DNA from: Luteitalea sp.
Lineage (GTDB): Bacteria > Acidobacteriota > Vicinamibacteria > Vicinamibacterales > Vicinamibacteraceae
Direction: 5' to 3'
Length of the DNA stretch: 64,000 nt
NCBI GenBank assembly: GCA_009377495.1
Contig: WHTZ01000004.1
Location: forward strand, 62,001-126,000
A program made the translations under genes and the position numbers. The first letter of the stretch is position 1; every line of letters begins with the position of its first letter. Below are positions 9,225 to 17,870 of this stretch, piece after piece. The notes beneath the pieces were generated by a model, which worked only from the letters and a program-made list of their open reading frames with translations, searched no databases and was not told where the DNA came from.

Positions 9225-12200
9225 ATGAGGGGGTTGGAGATGGTACTTCGGACAGTGTTGTGCGTTGGTTTTGCCCTGTCTCTCGCCAGCGGCGCCATGG
9301 CGCAGCTGGCGACGCAAACGTCGCTGGTCGGCACGGTCACCGACGCCGAAGGCGGCGTGCTCCCCGGCGTGTCGGTGGTCGCCGTCCACGTTGGTACGCA
9401 GGATACCTACGAGACGACCACCAATGCCCAGGGGTTCTATAACATCCCGTTCATCCGCACGGGCAGGTATGAGATCACGGTGACCCTTACCGGCTTTCAG
9501 ACTTCCAGGGCGACGGGTATTGAGGTGGCCACCAACCAGGTCGTCCGCCGGGACGTCACGCTGCAGATCGGCGGCCTGACCGATGAGGTGACCGTCGCGG
9601 CGACGGCCGCGGTACTGGCCACCGATCGCGCCACCGTCGCCGACAGGCTCGACTCGCGCCAGGTCACCGAGCTGCCGTCGCGCGGGCGTAACGTGTGGCA
9701 AATGGCGGAAACAACGGTGGGCGTCCAGCGGGGCACGCGAGAGGGGACCTGGATCGGTGCAGGACAGCGCGATATTCAGAACAGTCTAGCGCTGGACGGT
9801 ATCAATTCCGCCGCCAACCTCATGCCCTCGACCTCCATGCTGCCGATCGCCGACGCCGTGGAGGAAATCGTCGTCCAGACCGGCAGCACCTCGGCCGAGT
9901 TTGGTTCTTACCTCGGTGTCCACGTTAACGTAGTGACCAAGAGCGGAACGAACAACTGGCACGGCGGCGCGTCCCACTTCTACCAAGGCGACGCCCTCGA
10001 CGCCCGTGGTTTCTTCGAGGATCGGGAGGCTCCGGCGAATCCGCGGCGATACAACCAGTTCAGCTTCCAGATGGACGGGCCGGTCGCCATCCCGGGGATC
10101 TATAACGGACGCGACCGGACGTTCTTCATGGCGGCGTACGAAGGTATCCGGCAGACAGAGGAGTCGGCTTCGATCGCGTCGGTACCGACGGAGCTGATGC
10201 GGCAGGGGAACTTCTCCGAAATCGGCGACGCCATCAGGAACCCCTTCACCGGACAGTCGTACGCGGGCAACATCATTCCCCCTTCGGAGCTGTCGTCGAT
10301 CGCGCTGGACGCCCTGCAGTACTACCCCCTGCCGAACCGGCCGGGGACGGGCGCCAATCTCCTGGGCAGCAGTTTAGATACGATCGATCAGGATCAGATC
10401 ATCATGCGGGTCGATCAAAACATCGGCAACACAGCGCGGGTGTATTTCCGCTATAGCTGGCAGGACGAGTTTGTCGACGAGATCGGTGTCATTCCGATCA
10501 CGGGGATCAAGCGTCCCCGCACCAACACAAACTATCTCGGGGCCTACACGCATACGCTAACGTCGAACCTGCTCAACGACTTCCGGATCGGCTACCACGA
10601 AGTTCCTGAGGATACCTTGAACTACTTCGAGGTGAATGGTCTAATGACCGCCGGTTCGGACCTCGGCATCCCTGGCTTCGACGGCGACGTGAGATACAAC
10701 AATCCGGGGATCCCGCACTTCCTCATCACCGGCTTCGACGGGCTCTCGCTGGGTGGCACCAACTGGATCCAGTTCGACGATACGTTTCAGCTTTCGAACG
10801 TCCTGTCCTATCACCGTGGATCGCACAACGTGCGGGCCGGGTTCGACGTGCGGCGGCTGACCACCTCGCGACGCGCGGCCAACAGCCCTCGCGGGCATTT
10901 CAGCTTCAACGGCCAGATGACCGGCGACCCGGTGGCCGATTTCATGCTGGGGCTGCCGCGTGAGGTGCGGACGCCGGTAGACCAGCTCCAAGGCAACGTC
11001 GGCGGGTGGCGCAACGGGTTCTTCATCAATGACAACTGGGAGGCCACGCGCGATCTCACCCTGAATCTCGGCCTGCGCTACGAGCTGCATACGCCGGTCC
11101 AGACCTATAGCGGATTTGCCTCGATGCTGAATGCGGACCAGTCGGGGCTGCTCCCGGAGAGTCACCCGGCGCCCGGCTTCCAGTTTCACGAGCCGAATCG
11201 GAACCAGTGGGCCCCGCGCCTCGGCGCAACCTATCGCCTCACGGACCGGACCGTGGTGCGGGCGGGCTGGGGGATCTACTACAACCCCAACCAGATGAAC
11301 ACGTTCACGTTCCTGACCAACAACCCGCCGTTGGCCGCCGAGTTCACGTTCTTCTCGGACCCGGCAAACCCCACCCTGTCGCTGGAGAGCCCGTTCGGCG
11401 AAGTGGGGCCGGCTGCCCCTCCGAACGTCACGACGCCCAATCGGGACATGCCCAACGCTCGCAAGAACCAGTGGAGCCTCGACATCCAGCAGGAGATCCT
11501 CCCGAATACCGCGCTGGACTTGCAGTATGTCGGCTCGCGCACCCGGAATCTGGATCGCAGCTTCTTCAACAACACTCCGCTGCCGGGACCGGGGCCGGTC
11601 GACGATCGGCGACCGAACCCGGACTTCGCGATCCTCCGCATCATCCAGAACGACCTGATCGCCAACTACGATGCGTTCAGCGTCATTCTGCGCCGCCGCA
11701 TGAGCCAGGGGCTACAGGTGAACGCGCATTACACGTATTCGCGGAACGACGACATGGCCACGAACTCGAACGCTGGCGGCCGCGTGATGGATGATTACGA
11801 CATTGAGAGAGATTACGCTCCCGCGGATTGGAGTATTCCGCATCGGTTCGTCGCCAGCTACATCTACGATTTGCCCTTCCTGAAAGACGCGAGCCAGCCA
11901 ATCGTCAGGCACCTCCTTTCGGGCTGGCAGCTTGGCGGCGTCACCACGATCCAGAGCGGGACGCCCATCAACGTGACGATCGAGCCCGACCGCGCCAATA
12001 CGGGCACCCCGAACCAGCGGCCGGATCTGATCGGGACCCCCACCGCCGACTGCGGAAAGAACAACCTGACCAACTGCATCGATGCCTCTGCGTTTGCGCT
12101 GCCGGATCCGTTCACGTTCGGCGACACGCCACGCAACGTGCTCCGCGGCCCAAACCGCATCATCACGGACTTGTCGCTAGCCAAGAACGTCCGGCTCGGC

Positions 12201-12359
12201 GGGCAAGCGCGATTGCAGTTCCGTGTCGACGCCTTCAATGTCTTCAACAGGGCCAACTTCAACAACCCGGGCGCGGTCTTCGAAACGGCGACATTCGGAA
12301 GCATCACCTCCGCGCAACCGATGCGTCAGATCCAGTTGGGGACGAGATTCACGTTCTGA
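9225..12359 (+). CDS. Oar-like TonB-dependent outer-membrane receptor
   Basis: A 1044-residue outer-membrane protein. A signal peptide ends at AMA-Q (about residue 26). A carboxypeptidase-regulatory-like domain follows (about 35-115, beginning SLVGTVTDAEGGVLPGVSV), then a plug domain with LALDGINSA and a large beta barrel ending in the typical aromatic LGTRFTF. This architecture is that of Oar-like receptors expanded in Acidobacteriota. The substrate is unknown. An alternative start at 9240 also has an acceptable ribosome site. The CocE-like hydrolase begins 30 bases downstream and is probably co-transcribed. Confidence 0.9.
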   Translation: MRGLEMVLRTVLCVGFALSLASGAMAQLATQTSLVGTVTDAEGGVLPGVSVVAVHVGTQDTYETTTNAQGFYNIPFIRTGRYEITVTLTGFQTSRATGIEVATNQVVRRDVTLQIGGLTDEVTVAATAAVLATDRATVADRLDSRQVTELPSRGRNVWQMAETTVGVQRGTREGTWIGAGQRDIQNSLALDGINSAANLMPSTSMLPIADAVEEIVVQTGSTSAEFGSYLGVHVNVVTKSGTNNWHGGASHFYQGDALDARGFFEDREAPANPRRYNQFSFQMDGPVAIPGIYNGRDRTFFMAAYEGIRQTEESASIASVPTELMRQGNFSEIGDAIRNPFTGQSYAGNIIPPSELSSIALDALQYYPLPNRPGTGANLLGSSLDTIDQDQIIMRVDQNIGNTARVYFRYSWQDEFVDEIGVIPITGIKRPRTNTNYLGAYTHTLTSNLLNDFRIGYHEVPEDTLNYFEVNGLMTAGSDLGIPGFDGDVRYNNPGIPHFLITGFDGLSLGGTNWIQFDDTFQLSNVLSYHRGSHNVRAGFDVRRLTTSRRAANSPRGHFSFNGQMTGDPVADFMLGLPREVRTPVDQLQGNVGGWRNGFFINDNWEATRDLTLNLGLRYELHTPVQTYSGFASMLNADQSGLLPESHPAPGFQFHEPNRNQWAPRLGATYRLTDRTVVRAGWGIYYNPNQMNTFTFLTNNPPLAAEFTFFSDPANPTLSLESPFGEVGPAAPPNVTTPNRDMPNARKNQWSLDIQQEILPNTALDLQYVGSRTRNLDRSFFNNTPLPGPGPVDDRRPNPDFAILRIIQNDLIANYDAFSVILRRRMSQGLQVNAHYTYSRNDDMATNSNAGGRVMDDYDIERDYAPADWSIPHRFVASYIYDLPFLKDASQPIVRHLLSGWQLGGVTTIQSGTPINVTIEPDRANTGTPNQRPDLIGTPTADCGKNNLTNCIDASAFALPDPFTFGDTPRNVLRGPNRIITDLSLAKNVRLGGQARLQFRVDAFNVFNRANFNNPGAVFETATFGSITSAQPMRQIQLGTRFTF

Positions 12360-12389
12360 TCGGGCTGGACTGCGATGGAGGTGGTCACG

Positions 12390-14222
12390 ATGATGAGATG
12401 GCTGCGATGTGTCACCCTGCTGCTCGTTTCGCTGCTGATTCTGAGCTTGATTCCGGAGCGTCCGTCCGCGGCCTCCGGCGACGAGGCCCGGTTCGGCTTT
12501 CCCGTCGACGTCCCGCCGAGGAACGACATCCGCGTCGAGAATCGCGTCCCCGTTCGCATGCGCGACGGCGTCACCTTGTACGCCGATGTCTACCGTCCCG
12601 TCGACGAAGGACGTTACCCCGTCCTCGTCTCTCGGACCCCTTACAGTACGGAGCGCTTTCCAACCGCGTATAGCGCGGCCGTTTACTTCGCCCAGCGGGG
12701 TTACGTCTACGTATTTCAGGATGTGCGGGGACGCCACGAATCGGAGGGCGCGTGGGATCCGTTCCGCAACGGAGAGCGAGACGGCTACGACACCGTTGAG
12801 TGGGCCGGCGGGCAGCCCTGGTCCAACGGGAAGGTGGCCATGCAGGGAGGCTCCTACCTAGGACAGAACCAGTGGCGGGCCGCGCAGGCGGCCCCTCCCA
12901 GTTTGGTCACCATCTTTCCCAGCGTGGCCTCCACCAGTATCTACCACGATTGGATCACGTTGAACGGCGGCTGGCGGCTCTCGTTCAATTTCGGCTGGGG
13001 ACCCGTCCGCCAGGAATCGCGGATCATGCAGAACCCCGGCCCTCACAGCGTGGATGGCCTTCGCGCCGTTCACTACGACCACGTCCAGTGGCACCTGCCG
13101 CTCAACACCATGCAGCAACAGGTGGGACGCAACGCGGAGTTCTACGATGACTGGCTCGCCAATCCCGATTACAACGAGTACTGGAAGCCACTCAACGTAG
13201 AAGAGATGTTCGACCAGATCGCCATCCCAGTCCACACCTTCGGCGGCTGGTTCGACATCTTCAGTCAGGGGACCCTACGCGGATACGTGGGCATGAGCCA
13301 GAAGGGCGCGACCGACGAGGCCCGCCGCATGAGTCACATCGTGATCGGTCCCTGGGGTCACGGTCCGTCTCAGGAAACCGGCGACGTTGACTTCGGGCCC
13401 GACGCCAACGTAAACGCCCTGGCCGTCCAGCTTCGCTGGTACGACTACTGGCTCAAGGGCATTGACAATGGGCTCGCCAAGGAGCCTCCGGTCAAGCTGT
13501 TTGTCATGGGCCGCAACGAATGGGTGTACGAACGCGAGTATCCACTCGCCCGCGCGGACGACCGCCCCTTGTACTTCGCCAGCGGCGGCAATGCCAACAG
13601 CGACCGCGGAGACGGGGGTCTGACCTGGGAGAAGCCGACCGGCGCCTCCACGCCAGACCGCTTCCGCTACGATCCTGACGACCCGGTGCCCTCCCTGGGC
13701 GGCAACAACTGTTGTGGGACGCCTACGCTCTCCGGTCCCCGGGATCAGCGTCCGATCGAGAGACGCCGCGACATCCTGATCTACACGTCCGACTTCCTCG
13801 AGGAGGAGATCGAGGTCACGGGCCCTGTCAAGGTCGTGCTCTACGCATCCTCCGACGCCGAGGACACGGATTTCGTGGCCAAGCTGGTGGATGTTCATCC
13901 CGACGGAACCAGCTACAACATGGCGGAGGGCATCCTGCGGGCGCGCTACCGCGAAAGCCTCACGAAGCCGAGCCTGTTAACGCCAGGCCAGGTCTATCGA
14001 CTCGAAATCGACCTCGTGGGAACGTCGGTCGCTTTTCAGAAAGGACACCGCATCCGGGTCCACGTGACCAGCAGCCACTTTCCGCAGTTTGATCGCAATC
14101 CCAATACCGGGGCAACCTTCGGTACCACCGACAAGGTCCGCGTAGCAATGCAAACCGTGTATCACGATGCCAAGCGTGCCTCGCATATCCTCCTGCCTGT
14201 GATTCCACCTAGGCAGAAATAG
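12390..14222 (+). CDS. Secreted CocE/NonD-family serine hydrolase (S15-like)
   Basis: A 610-residue alpha/beta hydrolase with an N-terminal signal or anchor helix (MRWLRC then LLLVSLLILSL). The N-terminal region reads VRMRDGVTLYADVYRP, typical for the X-Pro dipeptidyl-peptidase/CocE family; the nucleophile elbow is GGSYLG near residue 152, and a jelly-roll C-terminal domain follows (about 400-600). Such enzymes cleave esters, beta-lactam precursors or prolyl peptides; the actual substrate cannot be told. I prefer the ATG at 12390 because GGAGGTGG lies five bases before it, although an in-frame ATG occurs at 12375. Probably expressed with the receptor upstream. Confidence 0.88.
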   Translation: MMRWLRCVTLLLVSLLILSLIPERPSAASGDEARFGFPVDVPPRNDIRVENRVPVRMRDGVTLYADVYRPVDEGRYPVLVSRTPYSTERFPTAYSAAVYFAQRGYVYVFQDVRGRHESEGAWDPFRNGERDGYDTVEWAGGQPWSNGKVAMQGGSYLGQNQWRAAQAAPPSLVTIFPSVASTSIYHDWITLNGGWRLSFNFGWGPVRQESRIMQNPGPHSVDGLRAVHYDHVQWHLPLNTMQQQVGRNAEFYDDWLANPDYNEYWKPLNVEEMFDQIAIPVHTFGGWFDIFSQGTLRGYVGMSQKGATDEARRMSHIVIGPWGHGPSQETGDVDFGPDANVNALAVQLRWYDYWLKGIDNGLAKEPPVKLFVMGRNEWVYEREYPLARADDRPLYFASGGNANSDRGDGGLTWEKPTGASTPDRFRYDPDDPVPSLGGNNCCGTPTLSGPRDQRPIERRRDILIYTSDFLEEEIEVTGPVKVVLYASSDAEDTDFVAKLVDVHPDGTSYNMAEGILRARYRESLTKPSLLTPGQVYRLEIDLVGTSVAFQKGHRIRVHVTSSHFPQFDRNPNTGATFGTTDKVRVAMQTVYHDAKRASHILLPVIPPRQK

Positions 14223-14416
14223 CCGCCCGCGCGGCCTGCCCGCCTTCGCCCCGGTCGGGTCCCGTCGGGACCCGACAAGACAGTGCTGGCTAGCGGCCCG
14301 CGTCTCGCGGGCCGCCCTGGCGCGTCCGCCGATTCGACTTCGCCAAGGCTACGTCGAACCCGCCGAAGCTTTAGCGGAGGCGGGAGCGCGAAGCGCGAAG
14401 GCGGAAAGGCCGCGCG
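14223..14416. other. Convergent intergenic region with terminator and repeat remnant
   Basis: Contains the hairpin at 14254-14276 and, from about 14329 to 14415, a degenerate relative of repeat family B (shared pieces include GAAGCTTTAGCGGAGGCGGG and GCGCGAAGCGCGAAGGCGG). Nothing coding was seen. Confidence 0.55.
14254..14276. terminator. Stem-loop after cocE-like gene
   Basis: GTCGGGTCCC, loop GTC, GGGACCCGAC: a perfect 10-bp stem 32 bases after the hydrolase stop. No T-tract follows, so it would work as a Rho-independent terminator only weakly or as an RNA-stabilising stem. Confidence 0.45.
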
Positions 14417-15001
14417 CTACTGTCCCCCTCCTGGCTGCTCTTCGCTGGTCGGCGGCACGATGCCCTTCATTCGCATGTAGGTGACCAGGTTTCCGTAGTG
14501 CTCCCACGTGTGGCTGGTGTTGAAGGCGAGCATGCTCAATCGTGCCTGTTCACCGAACGGCGTGCGTGGGAGCATCTCGCTTCCCTTGGCGTCGGTCATG
14601 TCGCCGTAAACCTTGTCGCAGTACGCAAACGCGTCGTTCAGAGCCTTGACCAGATCGGCGCGCGCCGTCGTCTTCTCGAAGTCTGGATGCTCTTGCTTGT
14701 CTCCCACCGCCATACCACACAGCAGGTAATTGGCGTTGGCAATGTGGCCAAGGATCTGTCCGTACGAACGGACGGTGTCGACGGGCTTGAACCCGAGTTG
14801 TTCATCCGGCATCTTCTCGAGGCTGCGGAGCACGATTCGCTTGGTCGCGTCGTAAAGCCGCTGCGTACTGTCGGTCATCGGGTTCGCGCTTGACGCGGTG
14901 GCGGGCGCACTCTCGCCAGCCTGGGGCGCCTGCGCCCTCGCGGTGGTCCCCGGATACGCCAATAAACAAGCCATCGAACACAGCATCACTTCGGTTCTCA
15001 T
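14417..15001 (-). CDS. Secreted DinB-family protein
   Basis: A 194-residue protein with a signal peptide ending near ARA-Q (residue 24), a Ser/Ala-rich linker and a DinB four-helix domain. The expected metal-binding histidines are visible as H86, H164 and H168 (LGHIANANY and SHTWEHYGN). DinB-fold proteins include thiol-dependent transferases and many of unknown role; export to the periplasm is common in this phylum. It is convergent with the hydrolase gene and divergent from the zinc peptidase at 15096. Confidence 0.85.
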   Translation of the reverse strand: MRTEVMLCSMACLLAYPGTTARAQAPQAGESAPATASSANPMTDSTQRLYDATKRIVLRSLEKMPDEQLGFKPVDTVRSYGQILGHIANANYLLCGMAVGDKQEHPDFEKTTARADLVKALNDAFAYCDKVYGDMTDAKGSEMLPRTPFGEQARLSMLAFNTSHTWEHYGNLVTYMRMKGIVPPTSEEQPGGGQ

Positions 15002-15095
15002 GGTCCCTCCCTCCCTGGAACGAGCTATACCCTTCTACACTGATTCAACGCGGAACGGAAGAGGCGATAGACTACGCCCGGAGGCCGAGACTGCT

Positions 15096-16271
15096 ATGGA
15101 CCCCCGTGGGAACCCCACCGGTTCTGAGACACCGCGCGCCGAGACACCGGCCGAGCCGTCCGCGAGCGCGGTGGACTCGCCCACGGCGACTCCGGCAGAG
15201 ATGCCGAGGACGAGCTCGGCCAAGTCGCTTGCGACGCCCTCGGCCGCGTCGCAGACCCGCGCGCCCGTGCCGTCCAATTGGCCAGAGCTCTCCGACGAGG
15301 CGCTGCTCGACCTGCGGCTCTGCGACCTGCCAATCACCATTCAAGGCAGCAAGCTGGAGGCGCGGATTCAGCAACTCTATGACGAGCTCGCCGCGCGACA
15401 GATCCTGTTCCGTCCGCATTTCTGGCTTTCGGACGAGTGGTTCACGCCCGACGGGGTCGGTGGCATTGCGTTGCCGTTCTACCTGGCACACCCGCGCCTG
15501 GAGAAGCTCGAGGAAGCCATGATGCTCGAAGTCGAAGGGGGCACAGACGACTGGTGCATGAAGATCATGCGCCACGAAGCGGGGCACGCGATCGACCACG
15601 CGTTCGAGCTGCAGCGGCGGCGCAAGCGTCAGAAGCTGTTTGGCTCCTCTGCGCAAGAGTACCCGCAGTTCTACACGCCGAAGCCGTACAGCAAGAGCTT
15701 TGTGCTCCACCTCGATATGTGGTACGCGCAGAGCCATCCGGACGAGGACTTTGCCGAGACATTCGCCGTGTGGCTCACGCCAGATGCTCACTGGCACACC
15801 CGCTACGCGGGCTGGCCAGCGTTCCGGAAGCTCGAGTACATGGACGAGCTGATGACCCAACTTGCGGGCGCGAAGCCGACGAAGCCGTCGCGTCGCCGCG
15901 TCTATCCACTCGCGCGGATCAAAAGGACGCTCGGCCAACACTACGAGCGAAAAAGCGCGCACTACGGATTGGAGTACCCGGACTTCTACGACCGTGATCT
16001 CCGTCGGCTGTTTTCCGAGAACAGCGGTACGATGAGCGCCGCGCGCTTCCTGTCTCGCATTCGGAAGGATGTGCTGCGCCGGGTGGCGCGCTGGACCGGC
16101 GAGTACCAGTACACGATCAACCAGGTGATCGTGGACATGATCGTTCGCTGCCGTGAGCTCAAGCTCCGATTGGATCGCCCGGAGGATCAGGTCAAGCTCG
16201 AGTTCACCGTCCTGCTGACCGTTCAAACCATGAACTACCTGCACAGCGGCAGGCACCGGGTCGCGCTATGA
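15096..16271 (+). CDS. Putative zinc-binding metallopeptidase (Peptidase_Mx-like)
   Basis: A 391-residue protein. After a low-complexity Ser/Pro/Ala-rich N-terminus (about 1-60) comes a domain with the zinc-site sequence HEAGH (160-164) and a downstream DFAETFAVW (third ligand likely E221), the pattern of the putative zinc-binding metallopeptidase family. No signal peptide is seen, so it is probably cytoplasmic. The ATG at 15096 is the first good start; the frame is open further upstream but overlaps the leader of the divergent gene. Its stop overlaps the start of the ATP-grasp gene (ATGA), so the two are translationally coupled, suggesting that one makes and the other cuts or processes an amide bond. 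Substrate unknown. Confidence 0.8.
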   Translation: MDPRGNPTGSETPRAETPAEPSASAVDSPTATPAEMPRTSSAKSLATPSAASQTRAPVPSNWPELSDEALLDLRLCDLPITIQGSKLEARIQQLYDELAARQILFRPHFWLSDEWFTPDGVGGIALPFYLAHPRLEKLEEAMMLEVEGGTDDWCMKIMRHEAGHAIDHAFELQRRRKRQKLFGSSAQEYPQFYTPKPYSKSFVLHLDMWYAQSHPDEDFAETFAVWLTPDAHWHTRYAGWPAFRKLEYMDELMTQLAGAKPTKPSRRRVYPLARIKRTLGQHYERKSAHYGLEYPDFYDRDLRRLFSENSGTMSAARFLSRIRKDVLRRVARWTGEYQYTINQVIVDMIVRCRELKLRLDRPEDQVKLEFTVLLTVQTMNYLHSGRHRVAL

Positions 16272-17287
16272 GAAAGCTCCGCGTGCTCTGCCTCATGCAT
16301 CACTATTTGGTGCCCCCGGCCGACGCGGCCAAGTATCACGTCGACGTTGAATGGAAGACCGAGTTCGATGTGAAGAACACGCTCGAGTCCATGGGTCACG
16401 ACGTGCTTGCGCTCGGTCTCAGGGACGACCTCGGGGTCATCAAGAGCGCGGTCGTCGAGTTCAAACCGCATATTGTCTTCAACCTCATGGAGAACTTCCA
16501 CGAGGTCGGGGTCTTCGACCAGAACGTCGTCAGCTACCTCGAGCTGCTGAGGGTCCCGTACACCGGGTGTAACCCGCGCGGCTTGATGCTCTCGCGCGAC
16601 AAGGCCTTATCGAAGACCCTGCTGGCGTTTCACCGCGTGCCGATACCGGAGTTCGCGGTCTTCCGGGTGGGCCGACCGATTCAACGGCCCAAGCGCCTAC
16701 GCTTCCCGCTCATCGTCAAGTCGCTCACCCAGGAGGCCTCGATTGGCATCTCGCAGGCGTCGGTCGTCGAGGACGATGGCAAGCTGCGAGAGCGCGTACG
16801 GTTCGTGCACCAGAGCGTTGGCACCGACGCGATTGTCGAACGCTACATCGATGGCCGGGAACTGTATGTCGGCCTCCTTGGTGATCACAGAGTGCAGGTG
16901 TTCCCGGTCTGGGAGCTCGACTTCGTCAGCATGCCCGGCCAGTCGTGGCGCATCGCCACGGCGCGGGTGAAGTGGAGCGCGAAATACCAGAAGAAGTACG
17001 GCATTACGAGCGGCCCAGCGCGAGAGCTCTCCGAGGCGCTGGTCGAACGCATCCGGACCCTGTGCAAACGGGTCTACCGTGTGCTCGACCTCAGCGGCTA
17101 CGCGCGGATCGATCTCCGACTCGATGCAGAGGAGCGCATCTATGTCTTGGAAGCCAACGCCAACCCGCAGATCGCTTATGGTGAAGACTTCGCGGACTCT
17201 GCGGAAGCCGCTGGGGTCTCCTATGAGACGCTCCTGCAGCGCATCTTGTTGACCGGCCTCAGATGGAGGCCGGAACGCAGAGGGTAA
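16268..17287 (+). CDS. ATP-grasp ligase (D-Ala-D-Ala ligase-like)
   Basis: A 339-residue protein with an N-terminal Rossmann-like preATP-grasp part (about 1-105, with the NLMENFHE and GCNPRGLMLSRDKALSK stretches of the D-Ala-D-Ala ligase superfamily), a central ATP-binding domain (FPLIVKSLTQEASIGIS, VERYIDGRELYVGLLG) and the metal-binding C-terminal motif LEANANPQIA preceded by YARIDLRLD. Family knowledge says such enzymes join a carboxylate to an amine through an acyl phosphate. It is not the housekeeping Ddl by context: no murein genes are near and it is coupled to a metallopeptidase. Product unknown, peptide or amino-acid conjugate inferred. Confidence 0.85.
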   Translation: MRKLRVLCLMHHYLVPPADAAKYHVDVEWKTEFDVKNTLESMGHDVLALGLRDDLGVIKSAVVEFKPHIVFNLMENFHEVGVFDQNVVSYLELLRVPYTGCNPRGLMLSRDKALSKTLLAFHRVPIPEFAVFRVGRPIQRPKRLRFPLIVKSLTQEASIGISQASVVEDDGKLRERVRFVHQSVGTDAIVERYIDGRELYVGLLGDHRVQVFPVWELDFVSMPGQSWRIATARVKWSAKYQKKYGITSGPARELSEALVERIRTLCKRVYRVLDLSGYARIDLRLDAEERIYVLEANANPQIAYGEDFADSAEAAGVSYETLLQRILLTGLRWRPERRG

Positions 17288-17314
17288 GCTCATTAATCCC
17301 GTAGCTCACTCGTC

Positions 17315-17815
17315 GTGGATTCTTTCTCCGAGCGATTGGACCCGCAGTACGTCGCCAAGGAGCGTGTGGCGGCAGCGCTGGTGACCGGCGTGTTGGTGCT
17401 CGTGTGGTTGCTCGGCTTGACCATTGCGTTGGTGATGGGCTTGTCGGGCGCGAGGGTGGCCCAATTGGTCGGGGGTGCGCTGTTCGTCAGCACAGTGGGA
17501 ACGGCGCTCTGGACGTGGCCCCCATGGCAGTGGCGTCACACGAGCTTCACGATTGATCACGATGCACTCTGGATTCGTCGCGGCGCCATCTGGAAACGTG
17601 CGATCGTGGTGCCGAGATCGCGCATCCAGCACGTCGATATCTCGCAGGGACCCCTCGAGCGACTCTACGGCCTCGCCACGCTCGTCGTCTACACGGCGGG
17701 ACATAGCCACGCGCGCGTCCCATTGCCCGGCCTTGCGCTACCGCGCGCGCGCTCGATCCGCGACTCGCTGCTAGGTATGGCCAGTGACACATACCAAGGG
17801 CCACATGTCACATGA
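17315..17815 (+). CDS. PH-domain membrane protein (YdbS-like)
   Basis: A 166-residue protein starting at a GTG, with two hydrophobic segments near residues 20-45 and 48-68 followed by a bacterial PH domain type 2 (FTIDHDALWIRRG, then VVPRSRIQHVDISQGPLERLYGLATL). YdbS/YdbT proteins are a membrane pair of unclear role in envelope biology; YdbT/YdbS of Bacillus are linked to resistance to some antimicrobial peptides. It lies 27 bases after the ATP-grasp gene and 51 before its usual partner. Confidence 0.85.
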   Translation: MDSFSERLDPQYVAKERVAAALVTGVLVLVWLLGLTIALVMGLSGARVAQLVGGALFVSTVGTALWTWPPWQWRHTSFTIDHDALWIRRGAIWKRAIVVPRSRIQHVDISQGPLERLYGLATLVVYTAGHSHARVPLPGLALPRARSIRDSLLGMASDTYQGPHVT

Positions 17816-17819
17816 GGGT

Positions 17820-17870
17820 GCACGTTGATCCTTGCCACTTGATACTGATCACTTGATACTTGTTACTTGC
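17820..17870. repeat. Degenerate tandem repeat (ACTTGATACT-like)
   Basis: Several imperfect copies of a 10-base word resembling ACTTGATACT follow each other between the two PH-domain genes. The TTG chosen as start of the downstream gene lies at its right edge, so the leader of that gene consists of repeat. Confidence 0.55.
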